Position numbers and translations under genes: made by a program
Notes under the pieces: model-generated
Databases searched by the model: none
Seen by the model: only the letters and a program-made list of their open reading frames with translations
What the model was told of the DNA's origin: nothing
Shown: positions 1-5,452 of the stretch, piece by piece
Layout of the letters: the number at the start of each line of letters is the position of its first letter
How positions within the stretch are numbered: position 1 is the first letter of the stretch
Assembly: GCA_002409375.1 (NCBI GenBank)
Contig: DHNF01000065.1
Span: 2,969-8,420 of the forward strand
DNA from: Ruminococcaceae bacterium UBA5423
GTDB lineage: Bacteria; Bacillota; Clostridia; Oscillospirales; Acutalibacteraceae
Direction: 5' to 3'
Length of the DNA: 5,452 nucleotides

Positions 1-301
1 AGCATAAAATTAATAAAATAAGTGCGTTGAAGCCAAGCAACCTGTCTGAAAACAAGTCCCATAAAATGCCGCCGCACACTCCGGCAGCAGCGCCGCCAAC
101 AGGGCCCTCAAACATCGCAACGCATACAACAACCGGAATAATTAACAGTGGTCTTGCACTGAGTATTTGGGGCAAAAGACGGGGCAGCGATTGCAGAATG
201 ATGGTGAGCAGAATCACTAGTCCATATGCAGTCCATTTAAGATAACGGCTACCAAGCCGATTTATCAAGTGTCCTGCGTTGGTTCGTTCTTCAGGCTTCA
301 A
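1..301 (-). CDS. mreD: Rod shape-determining protein MreD, N-terminal 100 residues (partial)
   Basis: MreD is a polytopic inner-membrane protein of the elongasome that works with MreC and MreB in lateral wall synthesis. The reading frame runs from a TTG at 301 to the window edge without a stop; the C-terminal part lies outside. The TTG is chosen because GGGGAGG (317-311) ends 9 bases before it, no ATG or GTG in this frame has comparable spacing, and residues 2-10 read KPEERTNAG. After a polar N-terminus, helix 1 spans about residues 24-44 and helix 2 about 51-64. The typical MreD segment follows: FEGPVGGAAAGVCGG (64-78), WDLFSD (81-86), then a further hydrophobic stretch at the edge. The G-rich segment, the WDLFSD motif and the position directly after mreC identify the family. 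It starts 19 bases after the mreC stop, so it is very probably co-transcribed. MreD sequences diverge strongly, so the call rests on motif, topology and synteny together. Confidence 0.88.
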   Translation of the reverse strand, partial: MKPEERTNAGHLINRLGSRYLKWTAYGLVILLTIILQSLPRLLPQILSARPLLIIPVVVCVAMFEGPVGGAAAGVCGGILWDLFSDRLLGFNALILLILC

Positions 302-320
302 TTTAAGGCACCTCCCCGCA

Positions 321-1172
321 TTATTCGGTATCCTCAGATGGACTTTCAAACCCTGTTATTACAAATACATCCGATACATCATTGATATTTGCAAACGGCT
401 CTATAACAGCATACATCGTAAGGCCGTCCGATTCTAATTCTACCTCTTTGATTGCACCAATAAGAAGACCGTCGGGATAAATACCGCCCTTACCCGATGT
501 GATAACACTGTCCCCGGTGGCGACGCCACTGTTTCGGGACAAGTAATTAAGTCGAAGTTTGTTTTGCAAAGCAAGAGAAAGCGAGCCGCCTGTCACTCCA
601 CCACTGTTGGTTCGGCTGACCGACGCGCTGACCTGGGTTGACGGGTCAAGAATTGTGCGCACCTTTGAAAAATTGAGCCCGGCCTGATAAACCACTCCGA
701 CAAGACCCTGAGGAGTTATAACAGGCTGGTTAGCCTCAACACCGTTTAATATACCGGCATTTATCGTAAAATTACCATATTTGCTGCCTGCATCTACTGC
801 AATAACACGGCAGTCTACAAAGCTGTAATCGGGATTTTGTTCTTTAAGCTCAAGAAACTGACGGTAAAGCTCATTAAGCCGCTTAAGCTCGTCCAGCTCT
901 ACCTGCTTTCGACGCAGATCGTTTATTTCACTTTGCAGCTTGCTGTTTTCTTTACGAAGTATGTTGGAATCTGTAAAAATTCCGATGAAATTATAAAAGC
1001 CATCGGATATAGACGAGCCTAATGATTGTATCGGAGTAACTATTGCACCGGTTAAAATTTCCGGAATAGTAGCGACGCCTGAGGTTGATGCGGCATAAAT
1101 CATTATGCCGACCAAAAATAGTGCCACAGCCGACAACGCTTTAAATGCAGTGCTTTTTATAAAATTTTTCAC
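321..1172 (-). CDS. mreC: Rod shape-determining protein MreC
   Basis: MreC is a bitopic membrane protein whose extracytoplasmic domain links MreB filaments to penicillin-binding proteins and MreD during elongation. The protein has 283 residues, a usual size. It shows a short basic N-terminus (KNFIK, KAFK), one signal-anchor helix at about residues 11-30, a charged heptad-like coiled coil at about 70-112 (RKENSKLQSEI, LRRKQVELDELKRLNELY), and then the two-lobed beta domain. Family hallmarks in the beta domain are NAGILNGVEANQPVITPQGLVG (about 138-159), the SKVRTILDPSTQVSASV stretch (169-185) and TSGKGGIYPDGLLIG (225-239). The start is a GTG at 1172, preceded by GAGGTGA with 7 bases from GAGG to the codon. 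It lies 99 bases after mreB, across a terminator-like hairpin, and 19 bases before mreD. The acidic tail (SPSEDTE) is short. No key element appears to be missing. Confidence 0.95.
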   Translation of the reverse strand: MKNFIKSTAFKALSAVALFLVGIMIYAASTSGVATIPEILTGAIVTPIQSLGSSISDGFYNFIGIFTDSNILRKENSKLQSEINDLRRKQVELDELKRLNELYRQFLELKEQNPDYSFVDCRVIAVDAGSKYGNFTINAGILNGVEANQPVITPQGLVGVVYQAGLNFSKVRTILDPSTQVSASVSRTNSGGVTGGSLSLALQNKLRLNYLSRNSGVATGDSVITSGKGGIYPDGLLIGAIKEVELESDGLTMYAVIEPFANINDVSDVFVITGFESPSEDTE

Positions 1173-1205
1173 GGCGTCACCTCAGCTTTCCCTTTTCAAC
1201 GAAAA

Positions 1206-1234
1206 CCCCGCACCCGCAACCTGCGGAAGCGGGG
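1206..1234 (-). terminator. Terminator-like hairpin between mreB and mreC (possible attenuator)
   Basis: In the minus-strand transcript CCCCGC (1234-1229) pairs with GCGGGG (1211-1206). Inside it, CCGC (1226-1223) pairs with GCGG (1217-1214) across a 2x2 internal loop, leaving a 5-base loop (1222-1218). The stem is followed by TTTT (1205-1202) and then CGTT, a short interrupted U tract. It sits 38 bases after the mreB stop and 34 bases before the mreC start. With mreC and mreD following at once and no strong promoter seen in the gap, I infer partial termination or 3'-end protection of mreB mRNA rather than a full operon end. The opposite strand has no U tract after the stem, so the orientation fits mreB. 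Confidence 0.6.
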
Positions 1235-1271
1235 CAAATTGCCACACAAATTATTAGTATAAAACTTGAAA

Positions 1272-2282
1272 TCAGCGATATTTGCGTGAGCGGAAGTTGC
1301 CTACGATGCCAAGGTCAAGGCACTTGCCCGTTCCGTTTACAACGCAGTCAAGCGGGTCTTCGGCAATGTGTACCGGAATGCCGGTTTCCCGCGCGATAAG
1401 CTTGTCGAGTGAACGCAACAAAGCGCCGCCGCCTGTCAGCATAATGCCGTTGTCTATGATGTCGGCCGCAAGCTCAGGTGGTGTGTTTTCAAGTGTTGAT
1501 CTTATTGCGTCAACAATGGTACCTACCGGATCAGACAAAGCTTCAAGCACCTCTTCGGAGGATACCGTGATATTTTTGGGAAGTCCGTCGAGCTGGTTGC
1601 GCCCTTTGACATCAGCAGTTTTTACTTCAGGTTCGGGGAATGCCGAACCAAGATTGATTTTAATATCTTCGGCAGTGCGTTCACCAATCAGTAAATTATA
1701 CTTTCTTTTAATATATGAAATAATAGCCTCATCAAAATCGTTGCCTGCTGTGCGAACAGAACAGGAGGTAACAATATCGCCAAGCGAAATTACGGCTACC
1801 TCGGATGTACCGCCACCGATATCGACAATCATGCAGCCGGCAGGTTCATCAACGCGAAGCCCTGCCCCAATAGCTGCTGCCATCGGTTCTGCTATCAAAT
1901 CAACATCCTTTGCACCTGCACTGCGGACAGCTTCGTCCACTGCGCGCCGCTCGACCTCGGTTACACCGGACGGAATGCATACAATAACACGGGGGCGGGT
2001 GAGGAAGGTAGTGTGCATGGCTTTGTGTATAAAATGCTTCAGCATATCAGCAGTTATATCAAAATCTGCAATAACCCCGTCTTCAAGCGGCCTGACCGCA
2101 GATATCGAGCCGGGTGTGCGGCCAATCATTTCTTTGGCCTCGGTGCCGACCGCAAGGACGGTATCGGATTTGACATCAACTGCGACAACCGAAGGCTCGC
2201 GTGTAACTATACCCTTTCCTTTTACAAAGACGAGCGTGTTCGCGGTGCCCAAATCAATTCCAATATCGCGGTTAAATAACAT
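1272..2282 (-). CDS. mreB: Rod shape-determining actin homologue MreB
   Basis: MreB is a bacterial actin that forms membrane-associated filaments that orient peptidoglycan synthesis along the cell cylinder. The protein has 336 residues, the normal length. Visible actin/HSP70-fold motifs are phosphate-1 [11 protein letters not shown] (6-16), the strongly conserved [15 protein letters not shown] (101-115) and [14 protein letters not shown] (129-142) segments, phosphate-2 [14 protein letters not shown] (153-166), and adenosine-loop [11 protein letters not shown] (279-289). The N-terminal [12 protein letters not shown] resembles MreB of Gram-positive bacteria. The ATG at 2282 is preceded by AAAGGA, about 10 bases away. 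A strong promoter lies about 90 bases upstream in a 175-base gap after maf, so mreB can start its own transcript; mreC and mreD follow. The MreB/Mbl/MreBH paralogues are hard to separate by eye, but linkage to mreCD favours MreB. Confidence 0.97.
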   Translation of the reverse strand: MLFNRDIGIDLGTANTLVFVKGKGIVTREPSVVAVDVKSDTVLAVGTEAKEMIGRTPGSISAVRPLEDGVIADFDITADMLKHFIHKAMHTTFLTRPRVIVCIPSGVTEVERRAVDEAVRSAGAKDVDLIAEPMAAAIGAGLRVDEPAGCMIVDIGGGTSEVAVISLGDIVTSCSVRTAGNDFDEAIISYIKRKYNLLIGERTAEDIKINLGSAFPEPEVKTADVKGRNQLDGLPKNITVSSEEVLEALSDPVGTIVDAIRSTLENTPPELAADIIDNGIMLTGGGALLRSLDKLIARETGIPVHIAEDPLDCVVNGTGKCLDLGIVGNFRSRKYR

Positions 2283-2292
2283 GTTGTTGTCT

Positions 2293-2330
2293 TCCTTTCA
2301 TAATATAGGAAATTCTAATTCCCATATGAA
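2293..2330 (-). other. Possible mreB leader stem-loop next to the ribosome binding site
   Basis: In the predicted mreB leader TTCATA (2330-2325) is complementary to TATGAA (2302-2297), which directly abuts the ribosome binding site AGGA (2296-2293). Inside, GGAA (2322-2319) can pair with TTCC (2311-2308). All pairs are A-U rich or short, so the fold would be weak. I see no known riboswitch or ribosomal-protein leader motif. It is recorded only as a possible modulator of translation. Confidence 0.2.
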
Positions 2331-2348
2331 GTTTAGGCGTGCAAATTG

Positions 2349-2387
2349 CAGTATATACCAAACATTACAATTTAATATTATATACTG
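2349..2387. repeat. Perfect 9-bp inverted repeat over the mreB promoter
   Basis: CAGTATATA at 2349-2357 and its exact reverse complement TATATACTG at 2379-2387 are separated by 21 bases, with arm centres 30 bp apart, near three helical turns. The upstream arm covers four bases of the -10 hexamer, and the other arm lies about 13-21 bases into the predicted leader. A second, nested 6-bp pair, ATTACA (2364-2369) and TGTAAT (2386-2391), lies in the same place. Placement across the -10 and start point suits an operator, but I recognise no regulator consensus, and AT-rich DNA produces such repeats by chance more often. Confidence 0.4.
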
Positions 2388-2405
2388 TAATAAAGTTTTT
2401 CTCAA
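2377..2405 (-). promoter_or_regulatory. Sigma-A-type promoter for mreB
   Basis: On the minus strand TTGAGA (2405-2400) is followed by 17 bases and then TATAAT (2382-2377). The -10 is a perfect consensus, the -35 matches TTGACA at five of six positions, and the spacer is optimal. The start point is expected near 2370, giving a leader of about 88 bases before the mreB ATG. The surrounding DNA is very AT-rich, as is usual for housekeeping promoters in Firmicutes. Confidence 0.75.
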
Positions 2406-2457
2406 CATAAATTTTTTAAATAAGGGAAAATCCGACGCAAAACAAGAACCCAACCCG

Positions 2458-3030
2458 TTAAAAATACACTTTGCCTTTTAAAAGCCGCCAAAGACGAGCC
2501 CCTGGCAATCCCATAACAGTATAATAATCTCCGTAAACAGCTCGGACAAGCCTCATTCCTTTGCCCTGTATCCCATATCCTCCGGCTTTGTCCATCGGCT
2601 CACCTGTTGCGATATATTCGTTTATTTCGGATTTGCTTAAAGGGTAAAACTCAACCTTGGCCGTATCTGTAAATCCGCTGCCATCGTCGGGCAGACCGGA
2701 GCCAAAAATCCAAACTGCAGTCATAACATTATGAATTTGGCCGCTGAGCATTTCCAACATTTCTTTTGCGTGTTCTGAATTTTTCGGTTTCCCGAGAACA
2801 ACCCCGTCAATCGCAACTATGGTGTCTGCACCGATTACTGTATATTCGGGATATGCTGCCGAAACTTCAAGAGCTTTGCTGCGGGCAACATTGAGCACAG
2901 CTTTATCTAAGGGTATATTGCTGTCTATCGTCATTTCTTGTTTGGGAGGGATCACCTTAAAAGGTATATCAAGCAGCTGAAGTATTTCGCGTCGGCGTGG
3001 AGAAGCTGAAGCTAAAATTATTTTTTCCAT
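2458..3030 (-). CDS. maf: Maf/YhdE-type nucleoside triphosphate pyrophosphatase
   Basis: Maf proteins hydrolyse nucleoside triphosphates (dTTP, UTP and some modified pyrimidine nucleotides in the YhdE-type branch) to monophosphate and pyrophosphate in the cytosol, and have been linked to septum formation control. From the ATG at 3030 the protein has 190 residues, typical of the family. Motifs: LASASPRRREIL (6-17), VARSKALEV (48-56), GADTIV with the likely catalytic Asp69 (67-72), LGKP (79-82), MLEMLSGQIHNVMT (91-104), EPMDKAGGYGIQG (144-156) and YYTVMGLP (169-176). A GTG at 3036 would add two residues, but AAGG then lies only 2 bases from it; from the ATG at 3030 it lies 8 bases, so the ATG is preferred. 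It starts 5 bases after the upstream stop, so translation may be coupled. Exact substrate preference cannot be decided by eye. No clear terminator follows the stop. Confidence 0.95.
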   Translation of the reverse strand: MEKIILASASPRRREILQLLDIPFKVIPPKQEMTIDSNIPLDKAVLNVARSKALEVSAAYPEYTVIGADTIVAIDGVVLGKPKNSEHAKEMLEMLSGQIHNVMTAVWIFGSGLPDDGSGFTDTAKVEFYPLSKSEINEYIATGEPMDKAGGYGIQGKGMRLVRAVYGDYYTVMGLPGARLWRLLKGKVYF

Positions 3031-3035
3031 TTTCA

Positions 3036-3287
3036 CTACCTTGTTTTGTAATATATCAGCAGAGCGGCTGCAATAAAAACCACTTGAAGCACATTGACCT
3101 GCATGTGAAACGAAAAGCTAAGTTTTATTATTGACAAGTCAATGTTTACAGTGTCTAATCCGAAGCTGTCTCCCCATGTCAGCCATTTTAGATAATCAAT
3201 GTTTTGAGTAATTGTTGCAACAAGCGCTGACAGCACAATTGCCGCCAATATTAGAAAAACAAGCAAAAATGTATTTTTTGTTTTCAT
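3036..3287 (-). CDS. Small two-helix membrane protein, DUF4321-like
   Basis: This 83-residue protein has no assigned function. Its N-terminus is short and basic (MKTKN), followed by a hydrophobic helix at about residues 6-27, a polar linker with WLTWGDSFGLDTVNIDLSI (about 35-53), an amphipathic stretch (IKLSFSF), a second helix at about 59-78 and a basic end (YYKTR). The layout, size and position next to maf resemble the DUF4321 family of Firmicutes; this was recognised from memory and not by a search. The ATG at 3287 is preferred over one at 3296, because AAGGA is 9 bases from the former but touches the latter. It lies 15 bases after the dut stop and 5 before the maf ATG, so all three genes are probably one transcript. 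With two helices, both ends are predicted on the same side, probably cytoplasmic because they carry the positive charges. Confidence 0.8.
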   Translation of the reverse strand: MKTKNTFLLVFLILAAIVLSALVATITQNIDYLKWLTWGDSFGLDTVNIDLSIIKLSFSFHMQVNVLQVVFIAAALLIYYKTR

Positions 3288-3302
3288 AATACTCATTCCT
3301 TA

Positions 3303-3743
3303 TTATAATATGCCAGTAGAACCAAAACCGCCGTCACCGCGTGAAGTTTTTTTAAGTGTTTCGACTTCGACGGGTATTGCGGGTATTACCGGGGAAATAA
3401 CAAGCTGGGCTATTCGTTCACCGGGACTTATGGTGTATTCAGTGTCAGAGAGATTGACAAGTCCGACAATAATCTCGCCTGTGTAATCACTGTCTATTAC
3501 GCCCACTCCATTTGACAGTGCTAAGCCGTGCTTAACTGCAAGGCCGCTGCGGGCGAAGACTAATCCTACTGTATTTGAATCGGGCAGACCTATCGCAATT
3601 CCGGTATGTATAGATATGCGACCGCCGGGCGGTATGCACACCGGCTTGTCAAGCAATGCGCGCAAATCCATGCCGGCACTTCCGCTTGTGGCGCGCGTCG
3701 GGATTTGTGCACGCGGATCAAGTCTTTGAATTTGAAGCTGCAT
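3303..3743 (-). CDS. dut: Deoxyuridine 5'-triphosphate nucleotidohydrolase (trimeric dUTPase)
   Basis: dUTPase converts dUTP to dUMP and pyrophosphate, keeping uracil out of DNA and supplying the thymidylate synthase substrate. The 146-residue length is typical of the homotrimeric family, and all five motifs are present in order: I SAGMDLRA (22-29), II ARSGLA (64-69), III GVIDSDYTGEI with catalytic Asp86 (81-91), IV GERIAQLVI (108-116), and V RGDGGFGSTG (135-144), whose Phe140 stacks on uracil. All active-site positions that can be judged are intact. The ATG at 3743 is the only start consistent with the fold; its ribosome binding site AAAGG (3760-3756) lies 12 bases upstream, longer than usual, so initiation may be modest. 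It follows the U32 gene by 79 bases and is followed after 15 bases by the small membrane protein. Confidence 0.97.
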   Translation of the reverse strand: MQLQIQRLDPRAQIPTRATSGSAGMDLRALLDKPVCIPPGGRISIHTGIAIGLPDSNTVGLVFARSGLAVKHGLALSNGVGVIDSDYTGEIIVGLVNLSDTEYTISPGERIAQLVISPVIPAIPVEVETLKKTSRGDGGFGSTGIL

Positions 3744-3801
3744 TTGTGTTTCATGCCTTTCTTTTTAATCATTTTATCAGGCTAAAAGATGATAGAATTT
3801 T

Positions 3802-3830
3802 AGTATGATAATAGTATAAAACTTATTCAA
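3802..3830 (-). promoter_or_regulatory. Weak candidate promoter for dut and downstream genes
   Basis: In the AT-rich gap after the U32 gene, TTGAAT (3830-3825, overlapping the U32 stop codon) is followed by 17 bases and CATACT (3807-3802). Each hexamer matches consensus at four of six positions. Such matches are common by chance in AT-rich DNA. No intrinsic terminator is visible in the gap, so transcription may simply continue from the U32 gene. Confidence 0.25.
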
Positions 3831-5452
3831 CACCGCGTTTATACAGACCGCGGGTGAAATTTTCAGGAGGTGGGCTGCCACTGCGATATGCGTCGATGAT
3901 ATCCGCTGTTTGCTGTCTGGATTCAATTGTGAAGTGGAGCACAATAAAATCCAAGGGGGGAAGCTTTGACAGTTGGTCGGCAAGCCAGAGAGGTGCAGAA
4001 TTCAGAAGTTCTGAGCAACCGCCTGAACATGTTATCGGAAAGCATATTCCGCGCCTATCGGTTAACGACGCTTTACCTTTGCAGCGATCACAACCTGCAA
4101 AAGCGCTGTAAGGACAGTTGCGCGTCAGCATAAGAGGTTGGCGCCCGTAAGCAACAATACCGCAGGTCGTGAGAGCGAGTCGCGCAAAACTCATTTGCTT
4201 AAATGTCAGCTCCTGTGACAATACGGCTGCCGAAACACCATGCTGAACCAAAGCATTTAACGCGTCAACATTTGTTATGTTCATACCAAAATAAGCAACA
4301 ACCGCAATGTTTGCAGTACGAGCCAAAGCGATTGCGCCGATATTGTTGCAAAGTGCAGCACTTACTCCTGCTTTTGTAATGCCAATCAGTTTATCAAGCG
4401 TGCTTTTTTCTGACCCGAACATTCCGCGCGGAACTTCTACAAAAACAGAGTGTTTGATACTCAATTCGGAAAGTATATCAACCGGCGTATCAAGGGGCAA
4501 CACAATAACATCAGCGTTTGTATTTTTGGGAATTTGATTTGCGTTTGCAAAACGGGCAACCAAAACCGGCATTTTTTCTTTTTTCAGTACGGACCGAGCA
4601 GACAGGGGCGGGGGAGGAGATACGGTTTTGTTAAAGGGTACAGGGTGTGGTAATGACCGCTGTTTTAACAAATCATCAAGCACCTGCCTGCGCAATGAAT
4701 TGATTGAAGACAGCGACATAGCTAATCCATGTTCAATATCACATGTAATCTTGACAAAAAAAGGCGTTCCTCCGGTTTTTTGTAATTGTGCAGCAGCAGA
4801 TACTTCATCGAGTGGGCGATTGATTGCGGGCTGCGGAACATCGCCAAATGCCTTTGCAAAATTGCCACTGTCATCTTTGGCAAATAGGACAGCGGGTTGC
4901 CCCGACCGTACGACAAATTTTAGTTTGACCGGAATGCGCCCTGTTTCTTTGCTGTACAGTTGTGCCAAACGCTTTAAGACAGGTGCAGCAGCAGTAACAT
5001 CTTCATAGGTTCGTGAACCAAACATATTTTTGCCCCGTCGCCCAGTGTAATATCCGTCAGTGAAACCAGAGCGTGAAAATACAGCCTGCAAATCATTTAA
5101 TAGATTGGGATCAATATTTTTTGTGCCTGTGCTTGCTGCAGAGTAACATGATGTCGCGGCAGCAACATATTCAGGGCGTTTCATACGCCCCTCTATTTTA
5201 AGAGAGCAAACTCCTATCGAAGCCAGCTCACTAACATATTCAATAAGTGATAAATCTTTAAGGCTTAAGACCTTTTGATCTGACTTAGGGACAGCTTGTC
5301 CCAAAGTCGGCATGAACGGCAAGCGGCATGGACCGGCGCAAAGACCGCGGTTTCCGCTGCGTCCGCCAAGCATTGCCGACATCATGCATTGCCCCGACAC
5401 ACTCATGCATAAAGCGCCGTGCACAAACACCTCGAGTTCGGCTCCATTTCCT
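3823..5452 (-). CDS. U32 peptidase-family protein, N-terminus outside window (partial)
   Basis: The frame is open to the window edge; 542 residues are visible and no start can be assigned. A GTG at 5430 is in frame but is internal, because it falls inside the U32 signature. That signature, ELEVFVHGALC then GQCMMS (visible residues 5-25), is followed by GGRSGNRGLCAGPC (29-42), carrying four cysteines (15, 22, 38, 42). LKDLSLIEYVSELASIGV, then SLKIEGRMKRPEYVAA, is typical of the barrel of this family. The middle (about 200-300) resembles the DUF3656 insert. The C-terminal part has AYGRQPLMLTRNCP with a C-x7-C-x2-C cluster, LTDRRGICFP, and further cysteines. Members with this architecture include E. 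coli RlhA, needed for 23S rRNA C2501 hydroxylation, and tRNA uridine hydroxylation factors, so an RNA-modifying role is as likely as proteolysis. By comparison with RlhA about 165 residues are missing. The gene ends at TAA (3825-3823), 79 bases before dut. Confidence 0.9.
   Translation of the reverse strand, partial: GNGAELEVFVHGALCMSVSGQCMMSAMLGGRSGNRGLCAGPCRLPFMPTLGQAVPKSDQKVLSLKDLSLIEYVSELASIGVCSLKIEGRMKRPEYVAAATSCYSAASTGTKNIDPNLLNDLQAVFSRSGFTDGYYTGRRGKNMFGSRTYEDVTAAAPVLKRLAQLYSKETGRIPVKLKFVVRSGQPAVLFAKDDSGNFAKAFGDVPQPAINRPLDEVSAAAQLQKTGGTPFFVKITCDIEHGLAMSLSSINSLRRQVLDDLLKQRSLPHPVPFNKTVSPPPPLSARSVLKKEKMPVLVARFANANQIPKNTNADVIVLPLDTPVDILSELSIKHSVFVEVPRGMFGSEKSTLDKLIGITKAGVSAALCNNIGAIALARTANIAVVAYFGMNITNVDALNALVQHGVSAAVLSQELTFKQMSFARLALTTCGIVAYGRQPLMLTRNCPYSAFAGCDRCKGKASLTDRRGICFPITCSGGCSELLNSAPLWLADQLSKLPPLDFIVLHFTIESRQQTADIIDAYRSGSPPPENFTRGLYKRGVE

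Noticed and set aside
27..245. A 72-codon plus-strand open frame.
   Set aside because: It is antisense to mreD, whose MreD-type motifs are clear in the opposite strand.
2406..2457. Possible terminator after maf.
   Set aside because: Only a 3-base GGG/CCC pairing and an AT-rich self-complementary stretch are present. No GC-rich stem followed by a U tract is visible.
1282..2481. A 399-codon open frame on the plus strand lying opposite mreB.
   Set aside because: It is antisense to a certain mreB gene, its translation is rich in Ser, Thr, Pro and Ala without domain motifs, and it has no convincing ribosome binding site. It reflects codon bias of mreB.
3590..3772. A 60-codon minus-strand frame overlapping the start of dut in another frame.
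   Set aside because: It has no family features, overlaps the conserved N-terminal half of dUTPase, and has no well-spaced ribosome binding site.
3744..3822. Possible terminator or small RNA in the gap between the U32 gene and dut.
   Set aside because: The gap is AT-rich with imperfect ATGATA-type repeats, but has no stable stem. Only a weak promoter match could be recorded.
4307..5008. Several plus-strand open frames of 67 to 126 codons, and a 64-codon minus-strand frame.
   Set aside because: All lie within the continuous U32 coding frame and show no recognisable motifs.
1..5452. A mobile element, CRISPR array, toxin-antitoxin pair or other accessory system.
   Set aside because: Nearly all of the window is explained by housekeeping genes in one direction. 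No repeat array, transposase, integrase, attachment site or shift in codon character was seen.

Overview
The window is a compact chromosomal housekeeping segment. Every supported gene is on the minus strand, so transcription runs from high to low coordinates. Gene content (MreBCD, Maf, a DUF4321-like small membrane protein, a U32 protein with cysteine-rich C-terminal half), GTG and TTG starts preceded by AGGAGG-like ribosome binding sites, tight gene spacing and intermediate base composition suggest a Clostridia-type member of the Firmicutes (Bacillota), possibly near Ruminococcaceae/Oscillospiraceae. That placement is an inference from gene families and layout; no rRNA or other direct taxonomic marker is present.

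Layout in transcription order: (1) 5452-3823, a U32 peptidase-family protein whose N-terminus lies outside the window; (2) a 79-base AT-rich gap with at most a weak promoter; (3) dut, trimeric-type dUTPase (3743-3303); (4) a small two-helix membrane protein resembling DUF4321 (3287-3036); (5) maf, a Maf/YhdE-type nucleotide pyrophosphatase (3030-2458); (6) a 175-base gap with a strong sigma-A-type promoter (TTGAGA, 17 bases, TATAAT) overlapped by a perfect 9-bp inverted repeat; (7) mreB (2282-1272); (8) a 99-base gap with a GC-rich terminator-like hairpin; (9) mreC (1172-321); (10) the first 100 codons of mreD, with a TTG start at 301, running off the low-coordinate edge.

The genes form two functional blocks. 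dut and maf encode house-cleaning hydrolases that turn unwanted pyrimidine or modified nucleoside triphosphates into monophosphates plus pyrophosphate. mreB-mreC-mreD encode the actin-like filament, the periplasm/outer-face scaffold and the polytopic membrane partner of the cell-elongation machinery. A maf gene just upstream of mreBCD is a known arrangement in Firmicutes (B. subtilis maf-radC-mreBCD); radC is absent from that position here. The hairpin between mreB and mreC could lower mreCD expression relative to mreB.

I found no mobile element, CRISPR array, tRNA or rRNA, and no sign of a new defence or biosynthetic system. The items most worth a second look are regulatory: the mreB promoter with its inverted repeat, the mreB/mreC hairpin, and the conserved-looking small membrane protein between dut and maf.
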